Shown piece after piece: positions 8,032-16,004 of a DNA stretch of 32,846 nucleotides; positions within the stretch are counted from its first letter, which is position 1; each line of letters begins with the position of its first letter. The position numbers and the translations under genes were made by a program. Origin of the DNA: Chloroflexota bacterium (lineage in GTDB: Bacteria; Chloroflexota; Anaerolineae; Promineifilales; Promineifilaceae); the NCBI GenBank assembly GCA_002746795.1, contig PDQY01000043.1, positions 1-32,846 on the forward strand, read 5' to 3'. The notes under the pieces are model-generated. The model was not told the DNA's origin and did not search any database. It saw only the letters and a list, made by a program, of their open reading frames with translations.

Positions 8032-8588
8032 TGAGCGAGAAAAAACTGAAACGCCACACCATGATTGCCTGGATGGAAAACAAACCCGGTGTTTTGAACC
8101 GTGTTGCCAGTTTATTCCGTCGTCGTAATTTCAACATTGAGAGTTTAGCCGTGGGCCATAGTGAAACCCCCGGCATCAGCCGCATGACTTTTGTCGCTCG
8201 GGGCAATGAGCGAGAACTGCGCCAGGTGCAAACACAGCTCGATAAACTCATCCATGTCGTAGATATTCAAGATGTTTCTGATGAACCGGTGGTGATGCGT
8301 GAATTGGCGTTGATCAAGGTGAGAGCCGACAACGGCAGCCGTGCCCAAGTGATGCAGTTGGTTGATATTTACCGTGCCCGCGTCATTGATGTCGATATGG
8401 ACACGCTCATTGTGCAAATTGTCGGTCCAGAGGATCGAGTGCAATCTTTCATCAAGCTGTTGAGCAACTTTGGTATTGAAGAGATGACACGTACTGGTCG
8501 AGTGGCTATGATACGTGGCCCGAAAAGTCAGAAACAACATGAAGTTGAAGAAGCTGTTGCAAGTTATAGCAATGGGGATGGACAGTAA
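8031..8588 (+). CDS. ilvN: Acetolactate synthase small (regulatory) subunit
   Basis: This 185-residue ACT-domain protein activates IlvB and makes it sensitive to valine feedback. The N-terminal ACT domain shows HTMIAWMENKPGVLNRVASLF and the typical RRNFNIESLAVG, followed by a C-terminal regulatory domain. The start overlaps the ilvB stop by one base (TAATG), and GGAGG inside the end of ilvB (8016-8020) serves as its ribosome-binding site, so the two subunits should be made in balance. Length and sequence agree with the large IlvN/IlvH form. Confidence 0.95.
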   Translation: MSEKKLKRHTMIAWMENKPGVLNRVASLFRRRNFNIESLAVGHSETPGISRMTFVARGNERELRQVQTQLDKLIHVVDIQDVSDEPVVMRELALIKVRADNGSRAQVMQLVDIYRARVIDVDMDTLIVQIVGPEDRVQSFIKLLSNFGIEEMTRTGRVAMIRGPKSQKQHEVEEAVASYSNGDGQ

Positions 8589-8677
8589 TCTGTAAACGGT
8601 CAATGGCAATCAGGAAAGCGGTGCCTGACCGATAACGGATTACCGATTACCCAATAGTGAAAAAGAGGAGATTAAAA

Positions 8678-9682
8678 TTGGCTAACATTTATTACGATCA
8701 AGATGCAGACCTTAGTTTATTGGATGGCAAGACTATTGCCATTATCGGTTATGGCAGTCAGGGACATGCCCATTCATTGAATCTCAAGGATTCTGGTGTG
8801 GATGTGGTTGTGGGGCTGTATGAAGGCAGCAGTTCCTGGGCCGTGGCTGAAAGTAACGGTCTGACGGTGAAAACGACCGCTGACGCTGCCGCTGCAGCAG
8901 ATGTGATCATGATTTTGGCACCTGATACAAAGCAGGCTGCCATTTATAAGGAATCTATCGAACCCAATCTGACCGCAGGGAAGACGCTCATGTTTGGGCA
9001 TGGCTTCAATATCCGTTACAGTCAGATTATCCCGCCAGCAGATGTGGATGTGAGCATGGTGGCGCCAAAATCACCAGGCCATCGCGTGCGTGAGGTTTAT
9101 GTGGAAGGTGTCGGTACGCCTGGTTTGGTGGCTGTGCATCAGGATGCCAGTGGCAATGCTAAAGCGTTTGCGCTGGCTTATGCAAAAGCGATTGGCTGCA
9201 CTAAAGCAGGCGCCTTAGAAACGACTTTTACCGAGGAAACGGAGACGGATCTGTTCGGTGAGCAAGCTGTTTTGTGCGGTGGTGTCAGCGCGTTGGTTGA
9301 AGCTGGGTTCAATACCCTGGTGGAAGCAGGATACCAGCCGGAAATCGCTTATTTTGAATGTTTGCATGAGTTGAAGCTCATCGTGGATCTGATGTATCAA
9401 GGTGGCTTAAGCTACATGCGTTACAGTATCAGTGACACGGCGGAGCATGGCGATTATTCAGCTGGTCCGAAGATTGTCACGGAGCAAACGAAAGAGGCAA
9501 TGCGCCAAATTTTGGCCGACATCCAATCGGGTGCTTACGCTGAGGGCTGGATTGATGAGAATGTAAACGGCCGTTCTTGGTTCAACAAACGCCGGGCAGA
9601 GGCACGTAGCAGTCAGTTGGAAAGCGTAGGCAAGAAATTACGTGGGATGATGCCTTGGTTGCAAGCTAAAGTTATTGAATAA
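8678..9682 (+). CDS. ilvC: Ketol-acid reductoisomerase (class I)
   Basis: IlvC rearranges and reduces the acetohydroxy acids made by IlvBN to dihydroxy acids, using Mg2+ and NADPH. The TTG at 8678 is preferred because AGAGGAG (8664-8670) lies 7 nt upstream and the protein then begins (M)[14 protein letters not shown], as in other class I enzymes (334 residues). A GTG at 8657 would add seven residues. The nucleotide-binding motif GYGSQGHAH is followed by a cofactor loop containing EGSSSW, whose serines suit NADPH. The C-terminal knotted domain contains the acidic motif [10 protein letters not shown]. It lies 89 nt after ilvN, probably in the same operon. One AACGGCCGTT copy at 9566-9575 encodes Asn-Gly-Arg. 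Confidence 0.96.
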   Translation: MANIYYDQDADLSLLDGKTIAIIGYGSQGHAHSLNLKDSGVDVVVGLYEGSSSWAVAESNGLTVKTTADAAAAADVIMILAPDTKQAAIYKESIEPNLTAGKTLMFGHGFNIRYSQIIPPADVDVSMVAPKSPGHRVREVYVEGVGTPGLVAVHQDASGNAKAFALAYAKAIGCTKAGALETTFTEETETDLFGEQAVLCGGVSALVEAGFNTLVEAGYQPEIAYFECLHELKLIVDLMYQGGLSYMRYSISDTAEHGDYSAGPKIVTEQTKEAMRQILADIQSGAYAEGWIDENVNGRSWFNKRRAEARSSQLESVGKKLRGMMPWLQAKVIE

Positions 9683-9691
9683 GAAATGTCA

Positions 9692-9887
9692 GGTTCGTAG
9701 TCACGTACCTTTGCCCCCTAACTAAATAATCCAGTAGTCGGGTTTCAGTCACTGCGCCTCCATCAATTCCGTACTTATTTATGGGTGCGCTTCAAGTGAC
9801 CTTTACCTGGAAAAAACGGGGACTAAGTTTTAGACAGTCATTATGTCAATTGTCAATGTCGACTCAAACAGGGCGTGACTACAAACC
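9692..9887. repeat. Inverted pair of a GTGACTACRAACC repeat flanking the ilvC-leuA spacer
   Basis: GGTTCGTAGTCAC (9692-9704) and GTGACTACAAACC (9875-9887) are inverted copies with one mismatch, bracketing most of the spacer. A third copy, GTGACTACAAACC, lies at 29119-29131 upstream of the stress-protein gene. Between the arms is repeat copy A2. The pair could be ends of a small non-autonomous element or two copies of a dispersed repeat. Confidence 0.4.
9754..9842 (-). repeat. Family A intergenic repeat, copy A2 (second hairpin flipped)
   Basis: Hairpin 1 (9791-9842) is in reverse orientation relative to the other four copies. The hairpin 2 segment (GCGCCTCCAT at 9754 to ATGGGTGCGC at 9790) still reads forward, with CAATTCCGTACTTATTT in its loop. 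So in this copy the hairpin 2 loop is inverted relative to hairpin 1. The repeat fills the spacer between ilvC and leuA. Confidence 0.75.
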
Positions 9888-9908
9888 AGTTTTTAGGAGC
9901 AGTTGAAA

Positions 9909-11561
9909 ATGGATGAAAGCGATGTTACCCCAAAAGAAGATGATGTCGTTGTTATTTTTGATACCACATTGCGTGATGGTGAACAATCCCCAGGCGCAAC
10001 CTTAAATACAGAAGAAAAACTAGAAATCGCCCGGCAACTTTCCCGCCTTGGCGTAGACATCTGCGAAGCTGGTTTCCCCATCGCTTCCCAAGGTGATTTC
10101 GACGCAGTGCGCCGTATCGCGGAGGAAGTAGGTCCGCTTACCGAAGGTCGCAAATCCGGCAAGCCAATGGTCATCGCCGGACTTGCGCGGGCAAATAAAA
10201 CAGACATCAAACGAGCGTATGATGCGGTTAAAGCGGCTCCGCGTCACCGCATCCACACTTTTTTGGCAACCAGCGACATCCATTTGCAGCACAAACTCAA
10301 GATAGACCGCGAAGAATGCATTGAGCAAGTTATTGAAGCCGTCACTTATGCCAAATCTTTGTGCGACGACATCGAGTTTTCGCCAGAAGACGCCGGTCGT
10401 TCTGACCCTGATTTTCTGGTTCAGGTGTTGGGGGAAGCAATCAAGGCGGGTGCCACCACCTTGAACATTCCTGACACCGTCGGCTACACTACCCCAGAAG
10501 AGTTTGGCAATTTGATCAAATACTTGATCGAGAAAACGCCCGGTTCTGATAAAGTTATCTGGTCCGTCCATTGCCACAATGACCTGGGTTTGGCTACAGC
10601 CAACACGCTGGCTGGTGTGCAGAATGGCGCTCGCCAGATGGAAGTGACCTTGAATGGTATCGGCGAGCGGGCTGGTAACACCTCGCTAGAAGAAGTGGTA
10701 ATGGCCATCGCCACTCGTCCGCAAACTTACGATGTGGGCACCCACATCGATACCACGCAAATCACCCGCACCAGCCGCATGGTCAGTGCTTACACAGGCA
10801 TGGTCATACAGCCAAACAAAGCGATTGTGGGCGCCAATGCGTTTGCCCATGAGGCTGGCATTCATCAAGATGGTATGCTGAAAAACCAACAGACGTATGA
10901 AATTATGCGACCTGAAACGGTTGGCCTGACCGCTTCAAAGCTGGTCATGGGCAAACATTCTGGGCGTCATGCCTTCCGGGTACGCATTGAAGAATTGGGT
11001 TATGATGACCTGTCGCAGGAAGAATTGAACGCTGCGTTTACCCGTTTCAAGAATCTGGCTGACAAGAAAAAAGTGGTGACAGATGCTGATATCGAAGCCA
11101 TTATCGCTGATGAAATTTACCAACCACCGGAAATCTGGAAGTTGAATCACATTCAGGTATCTTGTGGAGATCACAGCATGCCCACGGCCTCGGTTAGCTT
11201 GACTGGCCCGGATGGTCATACCTACCAGGATGCGGCTTTGGGCACAGGTCCGGTAGATGCGGTTTATGAGGCTGTTAATCGCATTGTGGGGATCAACAAT
11301 CGACTAACGGAATTTGTGATTAACGCGGTAACTGAAGGTTTGGATGCCATCGCGGAAACGACGATCCGCATTCAACCAATTGATGATGACACTACCTGCG
11401 GTTTCAATCCACAAACCAGCCAACCTTACTCGCGCACGTACAGTGGTCACGGAGCCAGCACAGATATTGTGGTTGCCAGCGCTCGCGCTTACATCAGTGC
11501 CTTGAATAAGATGTTGGCGGCTCAGGAAGAGCAGTCAAGTGAAGTGATGGTGACTGTGTAG
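9909..11561 (+). CDS. leuA: 2-isopropylmalate synthase
   Basis: LeuA condenses acetyl-CoA with 2-oxoisovalerate, the first committed step to leucine. The 550-residue protein has the HMGL-like barrel motif [12 protein letters not shown] (about 18-29), the metal-binding histidines in [26 protein letters not shown] and KHSGRHAF (about 349-355), followed by the C-terminal LeuA dimer domain that normally binds leucine. ATG 9909 has TAGGAG (about 9894-9899) upstream at good spacing; a TTG at 9903 is less likely. It differs from the citramalate synthase at 16005, which has RDGTQREG in place of RDGEQSPG. It probably continues the ilv operon across a 226-bp repeat-bearing spacer. Confidence 0.96.
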   Translation: MDESDVTPKEDDVVVIFDTTLRDGEQSPGATLNTEEKLEIARQLSRLGVDICEAGFPIASQGDFDAVRRIAEEVGPLTEGRKSGKPMVIAGLARANKTDIKRAYDAVKAAPRHRIHTFLATSDIHLQHKLKIDREECIEQVIEAVTYAKSLCDDIEFSPEDAGRSDPDFLVQVLGEAIKAGATTLNIPDTVGYTTPEEFGNLIKYLIEKTPGSDKVIWSVHCHNDLGLATANTLAGVQNGARQMEVTLNGIGERAGNTSLEEVVMAIATRPQTYDVGTHIDTTQITRTSRMVSAYTGMVIQPNKAIVGANAFAHEAGIHQDGMLKNQQTYEIMRPETVGLTASKLVMGKHSGRHAFRVRIEELGYDDLSQEELNAAFTRFKNLADKKKVVTDADIEAIIADEIYQPPEIWKLNHIQVSCGDHSMPTASVSLTGPDGHTYQDAALGTGPVDAVYEAVNRIVGINNRLTEFVINAVTEGLDAIAETTIRIQPIDDDTTCGFNPQTSQPYSRTYSGHGASTDIVVASARAYISALNKMLAAQEEQSSEVMVTV

Positions 11562-11646
11562 TTATCAACCAAAGACCTGGCAGGTTTAGGAAGCTGTTGC
11601 TTACGCATGGTAGTTTGTTATACAAAAATACCTGAGGTACAAAAAT

Positions 11647-12198
11647 ATGGCTAAGTTTTACGACGAATTAGATGATTTCTTGACGAAATTCATTGCAGAA
11701 CAGAAGATTTTTTTTACGGCGACAGCACCGGCTAACGGCCGTTTGAATCTAAGTCCCAAAGGCATGGATACCTTCCGGGTGTTGAGCAGTACGCAGGTAT
11801 CATTCATGAACTTGACGGGTAGTGGTAATGAAACGGCAGCACATTTGGCGGAAAACGGCCGTTTAACCATCATGTTTTGCAGCTTTACTGAGAAACCCCT
11901 TATTTTGCGGCTCTATGGCACAGGCAAAGCAGTTCACCCACGTGATGAGGCTTGGGCTGAGTTGGCACCGTTGTTCCCTGAATCCGTGGGGAATCGCCAG
12001 GTTATCTTGATGGACATCGAATCCATCCAAAGCGCCTGCGGCTTTGCTGTGCCTTTTTACGAGTATCAGGGCGAACGGGATCAGCTAACTCGTTGGACAG
12101 TTAATCAAGGTGAAGAAGGTATCCAAACGTATTGGGAAAATCGAAATCAGGTCAGCATTGACGGACAACCGACCTTTTTGTTGGAAGAAGCTGCATGA
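11647..12198 (+). CDS. Pyridoxamine 5'-phosphate oxidase-like flavoprotein
   Basis: This 183-residue protein has the split-barrel fold of the PNPOx-like FMN-binding family: an N-terminal helix, the strand IFFTATAPANGRLNLSPKGMDTFRVL, the strand TIMFCSFTEKPLILRLYGTGKAV, and a C-terminal CGFAVPFYEYQGERDQL stretch seen in one branch of the family. Members reduce or oxidise varied small molecules or bind F420, FMN or heme, so the substrate is unknown. It carries two exact AACGGCCGTT copies (11734 and 11854), each read as Asn-Gly-Arg. Its TGA stop overlaps the ATG of the broken methyltransferase. It interrupts the leucine genes without an obvious link to them. Confidence 0.8.
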   Translation: MAKFYDELDDFLTKFIAEQKIFFTATAPANGRLNLSPKGMDTFRVLSSTQVSFMNLTGSGNETAAHLAENGRLTIMFCSFTEKPLILRLYGTGKAVHPRDEAWAELAPLFPESVGNRQVILMDIESIQSACGFAVPFYEYQGERDQLTRWTVNQGEEGIQTYWENRNQVSIDGQPTFLLEEAA

Positions 12199-12709
12199 AT
12201 CAAGCAACGATTGCAGATATGCTAAATGTCATTGAAACAACACGCGGTGGCAGAATTTCTTCCGCCGAAGTGAAAGCAAATTTTGATGGCGTTGAAACGG
12301 CCGTTTTACTTCCCACACCGCCGACATCTTCAGCAACGCGCTCAGTTTCAAACCAGCTAGTTTTGACTGCATCGTCTCCACCTTCGCCATCCATCATGAT
12401 CGTTCAGAAGAGGCGTATGCCAGCTTATACAACAAAGTGTACCAGTGGTTGAAACCAGGTGATTGCTTCTTTTGCTGCGCTCACGTGGCGGATGGCAACG
12501 ATTATCTAATCGCCATGAATTTAGCAAGCTGGTATGATTTCATCACGCCGCAGTGACCAGAACATGTAAACGACCGATTCATTGATGGTGCTTGCCGCGA
12601 GGATTCCCCACTTTCCATGCAACAACACTTTCAGTTCCTGACCAACGCTGGATTTGGCACCATTGATACGCTCTGGAAAAAGCAAATTTTCGGCATTTAC
12701 ATTAAATAA
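12195..12709 (+). pseudogene. Broken class I SAM-dependent methyltransferase
   Basis: The first frame (ATG 12195, overlapping the previous stop as ATGA) reads about 34 plausible residues up to FDGVE. The reading then has to change frame at the AACGGCCGTT copy (12296-12305). The second frame continues NGRFTSHTADIFSN, then FDCIVSTFAIHHD, YQWLKPGDCFF and, near the end, FGTIDTLWKKQIFGIYIK. It has an in-frame TGA at 12554-12556 and ends at TAA 12707-12709. The motifs FDCIVS.FAIHH and LKPGD match the intact methyltransferase just downstream (FDVIVSGYSIHH, LKPGG). The SAM-binding motif I is missing, so there is a deletion as well as a frameshift and stop. It is probably a decayed paralogue. Confidence 0.75.
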
Positions 12710-12715
12710 CTGTTC

Positions 12716-12843
12716 CCCTCTCTCCTGCCCGCACACGTCAGGTGAGAGGGCAGAAAACAGCACTTCTTAAAAACAAACTGCAAGCTCGCAGAGAGCGCAA
12801 AGAAAACTTAAATCGTTGCGTCCTTCGCGCCCTTTGCGGTAAA
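12716..12843 (+). repeat. Hairpin and imperfect inverted repeat between the two methyltransferases
   Basis: CCCTCTC-T-CCTG (12716-12727) pairs with CAGG-T-GAGAGGG (12739-12750) around an 11-nt loop, without a T tract. Downstream, GCGCAAAG (about 12795-12802) can pair with CTTTGCG (about 12832-12838). The words resemble the CGCAGAG/GCGCAAAG repeat at 13645-13674 on the other side of the intact methyltransferase. Confidence 0.4.
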
Positions 12844-12850
12844 AAGAGAC

Positions 12851-13642
12851 ATGAATCAGAAAGGTAACATGACAACAAATGACACAGTATGGCAAGGTGA
12901 AGTACTTACGCAAACGTACTTGGAAGGCGTACGCGGTGCCATTCCGCTTGCCAATGAACAAATCGACATCATGCTGCGTCTTATTCGTGCTTCTCAACCG
13001 GAGATCAACTGGGTGTTGGATTTAGGCTGCGGGGATGGCATCTTGGGAACGGCCGTTCTCGAACAATACCCACAAGCCCACGGCGTCTTCATCGACTTCT
13101 CTGAACCGATGCTCACCGCCGCCAAACAACGCCTAAATGACAACCCAAAAGCTTTTACCATCCTCCAAGACTACGGCGAACGTGACTGGCTGAAAAAGAT
13201 ACAAAAACTTCTCGATTCACCATTCACCAGCGATAGCAAGTCGCCCATCATCTCATTATTCGACGTAATCGTCTCAGGCTATTCCATCCACCATCAACCC
13301 GACGAACGCAAAAAGGAAGTGTACACCGAGCTGTTTAACCTGTTAAAGCCCGGTGGCATTTTCATCAACATCGAACACGTGGCCTCAGCCGATCCCTGGC
13401 TGGAACGTCGTTTTCAAGAGCTGTTCGTTGACAAAATCTACCAATTGCAACTGCAAAATGGTGCCAACAAAACCTGGGAAGAAGTCGCTCAGGAATACTA
13501 CAACCGCCCTGACAAAGACGCCAACATCCTGGCACCCGTTGAAGACCAATGCAGCTGGCTGCGCGACATCGGCTATGAAAAAGTGGACATCTATCTGAAA
13601 ATATTTGAACTGGCCATCTTCGGCGGCATAAAACCAAAATAA
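12851..13642 (+). CDS. Class I SAM-dependent methyltransferase
   Basis: This 263-residue protein has SAM-binding motif I at WVLDLGCGDGILG (54-66), the acidic strand end GVFIDFSEPML, motif II around FDVIVSGYSIHHQPDE and motif III at LLKPGGIFINIEHVA. The substrate cannot be told from the sequence; relatives methylate small molecules or lipids. ATG 12851 is the longest start. ATG 12869 has AAAGG 4 nt upstream and is an alternative that would remove six residues. A decayed homologue lies directly upstream, and both sit between leuA and leuC with repeats on each side, suggesting a small inserted block. One AACGGCCGTT at 13048 encodes Thr-Ala-Val. Confidence 0.88.
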   Translation: MNQKGNMTTNDTVWQGEVLTQTYLEGVRGAIPLANEQIDIMLRLIRASQPEINWVLDLGCGDGILGTAVLEQYPQAHGVFIDFSEPMLTAAKQRLNDNPKAFTILQDYGERDWLKKIQKLLDSPFTSDSKSPIISLFDVIVSGYSIHHQPDERKKEVYTELFNLLKPGGIFINIEHVASADPWLERRFQELFVDKIYQLQLQNGANKTWEEVAQEYYNRPDKDANILAPVEDQCSWLRDIGYEKVDIYLKIFELAIFGGIKPK

Positions 13643-13644
13643 AA

Positions 13645-13706
13645 TCTCACGCAGAGACGCAGAGGCGCAAAGGGAAAATCCGCGTCATCCGTGTTTATCC
13701 GTGTCC
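13645..13706 (+). repeat. Short direct-repeat tract upstream of leuC
   Basis: The tract contains CGCAGAGACGCAGAGGCGCAAAG (13650-13672 region), made of repeated GCAGAG/GCGCA words, then ATCC(G)CGTCATCCGTGTTTATCCGTGTCC with ATCCGTG repeated. Such low-complexity words recur in intergenic DNA of many environmental bacterial genomes (recalled, not searched). The leuC ribosome-binding site AAGGAG follows at 13716-13721. Confidence 0.45.
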
Positions 13707-13726
13707 TAAAGAATTAAGGAGAAAGT

Positions 13727-15136
13727 ATGGAGAACCAACCCCAAACCATCATCGACAAAATCTGGGAAAACCACATCGTCGTCGATGAGCCGGGCAGCCC
13801 GGCAGTATTGTACATAGACCTGCACCTTGTCCACGAGGTCACCTCCCCGCAGGCCTTCTCTGGCTTGCGCGAACGAGGCTTAAAAGTAAGACGGCCGTCG
13901 CAAACATTAGCCACGATGGATCACAGCATCCCCACCACCCCGTTAGCTGTGCCTATCTACGACCAGATTGCGGCCAAGCAAATTGCTACCCTCGAGAAAA
14001 ATTGCGCCGACTTCGGCATTGAACTCTACGGCATGCACAGCAAAAATCGCGGCATCGTCCACGTTATCGGACCAGAAAACGGCTTCACCCAACCTGGCAT
14101 GACCATCGTCTGCGGTGACAGCCATACCGCTACCCATGGCGCATTTGGTGCCTTGGCCTTTGGTATCGGCACCAGCGAAGTGGAACACGTGCTGGCTACC
14201 CAATGCCTGCTGCAAACCAAACCGAAAACCTATGCTGTCAATGTGGAAGGTGAACTGAAGCCGGGTGTATCCGCCAAAGACATCATCCTGGCCCTCATCG
14301 CCAAAATCGGGGTCGGTGGTGGCACTGGCCACGTCTTTGAATATCGTGGTTCCGCCATCCGCGCCTTAGAGATGGAACAACGCATGACCATCTGTAACAT
14401 GAGCATCGAAGGAGGCGCTCGCGCTGGTCTCGTGGCTCCCGATGAGAAAACCTTCGCTTACCTCAACGGGCGCGACCGTGTACCGCAAGGCGCAGCCTGG
14501 GACGAAGCAGTTGCATACTGGAAAACCCTCACCAGTGATGAAGGCGCTGTCTACGACAAGGAAGTCACCATCAATGCCTCAGCGCTGGAACCGATGATCA
14601 CCTACGGCACCAATCCGGGTCTCGGTATCCACATCACGGAACCCATTCCTGATCCGATGAGCATCCCGGATGTCAGTGAACGCCAAACAGTGATCAAGGC
14701 CTTAGACTACATGGGGCTACAACCAGGCAGCTCGCTGCTCGGTCAGCCGCTGGATGTCGTCTTCATCGGCAGCTGCACAAACTCCCGCATTTCAGACTTG
14801 CGCCTGGCTGCGGGGCTGATGAAAGGCAAAAAAGTGAACGATAGCACACGCGTCATGGTCGTGCCTGGCTCCCAACAGGTCAAGAAACAAGCTGAAAAAG
14901 AGGGGCTCGACGTTATCTTCAAAGAAGCTGGCGCAGAATGGCGTGAAGCAGGCTGCTCTATGTGCATCGCCATGAACGGTGACCAACTACAACCTGGTCA
15001 ATATGCTGTTAGCACCAGCAACCGCAATTTTGAAGGGCGCCAAGGCAAAGGGGGGCGTACGTTCCTGGCCAGCCCCCTCACCGCTGCTGCTTCTGCCGTA
15101 ACCGGCGTTGTAACTGATGCAAGGACGTTTAAATAA
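13727..15136 (+). CDS. leuC: 3-isopropylmalate dehydratase large subunit
   Basis: LeuC with LeuD isomerises 2-isopropylmalate to 3-isopropylmalate through a [4Fe-4S] cluster; in citramalate-using organisms the same enzyme also acts on citramalate. The 469-residue length is that of the bacterial LeuC type. Cluster ligands are C350 in FIGSCTNSR and C410 and C413 in GCSMCIAMN. Other motifs are [27 protein letters not shown] and [10 protein letters not shown]. The start follows AAGGAG (13716-13721). leuD follows after 68 bp that hold hairpin repeat B2. Confidence 0.97.
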   Translation: MENQPQTIIDKIWENHIVVDEPGSPAVLYIDLHLVHEVTSPQAFSGLRERGLKVRRPSQTLATMDHSIPTTPLAVPIYDQIAAKQIATLEKNCADFGIELYGMHSKNRGIVHVIGPENGFTQPGMTIVCGDSHTATHGAFGALAFGIGTSEVEHVLATQCLLQTKPKTYAVNVEGELKPGVSAKDIILALIAKIGVGGGTGHVFEYRGSAIRALEMEQRMTICNMSIEGGARAGLVAPDEKTFAYLNGRDRVPQGAAWDEAVAYWKTLTSDEGAVYDKEVTINASALEPMITYGTNPGLGIHITEPIPDPMSIPDVSERQTVIKALDYMGLQPGSSLLGQPLDVVFIGSCTNSRISDLRLAAGLMKGKKVNDSTRVMVVPGSQQVKKQAEKEGLDVIFKEAGAEWREAGCSMCIAMNGDQLQPGQYAVSTSNRNFEGRQGKGGRTFLASPLTAAASAVTGVVTDARTFK

Positions 15137-15145
15137 AAGCCAGTA

Positions 15146-15201
15146 GGACTGACGATGAGATACAATACGAAATTTCATCGTCGGTTTCAAGGAACGGTAA
15201 G
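15146..15201 (+). repeat. Family B hairpin repeat, copy B2 (leuD leader)
   Basis: GACGATGA (15151-15158) pairs with TCATCGTC (15175-15182). The conserved tail GTTTCAAGGAACGGTAAG follows, and its AAGGA (15189-15193) is the only ribosome-binding site for the leuD ATG at 15205. The repeat may therefore influence leuD translation. Confidence 0.75.
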
Positions 15202-15204
15202 CAA

Positions 15205-15813
15205 ATGGAAAAATTTACAACTTTAACCAGTCACATGGTGGCCATAGCCACTGAAAATATTGATACGGACCAAATTATTCCGGCTCAGTTCTTAAAGACA
15301 GTGACCAAGAAAGGTCTAGGGGATAATTTGTTCTTCCATTGGCGTTATAATGAAGATGGCTCACCAAATCCTGACTTTCCGCTTAACCGGCCAGAAGCCC
15401 AGGGGGCAGAAATATTATTGGCTGGTGACAACTTTGGCTGTGGCTCCAGCCGTGAACACGCCCCCTGGTCGCTTACTGATTATGGCTTCCGCGCCATCAT
15501 CAGCACCAGCTTTGCCGACATCTTCCGCAATAATTCGCTGAAGAACAGCCTGCTGCCTGTCATTGTGGATGCGCAGACTTACCAGCAGTTGAGTACTCTC
15601 GTGGCGGAAGATCCCCAGACGACGGTGAGCATCAACCTGGAAAACCAAACCCTAACCCTGCCCGACGGCCGTTCTGTTACCTTCCCTATCGATGGCTTCA
15701 GCAAAACCTGTATGCTTGAAGGGCTTGACCAGCTTGGCTACTTGATGAAGCATGCTGAACGCATAGCGGCGTATGAAGCAACCCATCCCGCTCGCGTTGA
15801 TGCGCTTAGTTAA
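15205..15813 (+). CDS. leuD: 3-isopropylmalate dehydratase small subunit
   Basis: LeuD supplies the swivelling domain of isopropylmalate isomerase and binds the substrate side chain. The 202-residue protein shows the family N-terminus TSHMVAIATENIDTDQIIPAQFLK, the active-site loop GDNFGCGSSREHAPW and FADIFRNNSLKNSLLPV. The length fits the bacterial LeuD that pairs with long LeuC. Its ribosome-binding site comes from repeat B2, and repeat B3 lies just after its stop. A near copy of the palindrome (GACGGCCGTT) is at 15664. Confidence 0.96.
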   Translation: MEKFTTLTSHMVAIATENIDTDQIIPAQFLKTVTKKGLGDNLFFHWRYNEDGSPNPDFPLNRPEAQGAEILLAGDNFGCGSSREHAPWSLTDYGFRAIISTSFADIFRNNSLKNSLLPVIVDAQTYQQLSTLVAEDPQTTVSINLENQTLTLPDGRSVTFPIDGFSKTCMLEGLDQLGYLMKHAERIAAYEATHPARVDALS

Positions 15814-15833
15814 TCGGCCATCAAGCATGTAAC

Positions 15834-15889
15834 GTGCTGACGGTTTAATACGTTGTAGAATGGCATCGTCAGCTTCAAGGAACGGCCTC
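15834..15889 (+). repeat. Family B hairpin repeat, copy B3
   Basis: GCTGACG (15836-15842) pairs with CGTCAGC (15867-15873), and the family tail TTCAAGGAACGG follows. The left arm differs from B1 and B2 but the stem is kept by matching bases on the right. It lies 20 bp after leuD and about 115 bp before the cimA start. Confidence 0.7.
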
Positions 15890-16004
15890 AGTCACATTTG
15901 TGCAAACGATTTAGGCACTGTTCCCGACTGTGTGGAGATTGAAGATTAAAAACCGGGATTCCCAATCACTAATCTTCAGTCTTTTTATTTTTGAGGAGAA
16001 AGTT

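Noticed and set aside
15930..16004. N-terminal extension of cimA from ATG 15930
   Set aside because: The extra 25 residues are not conserved in the family, and GAGGAG precedes ATG 16005.
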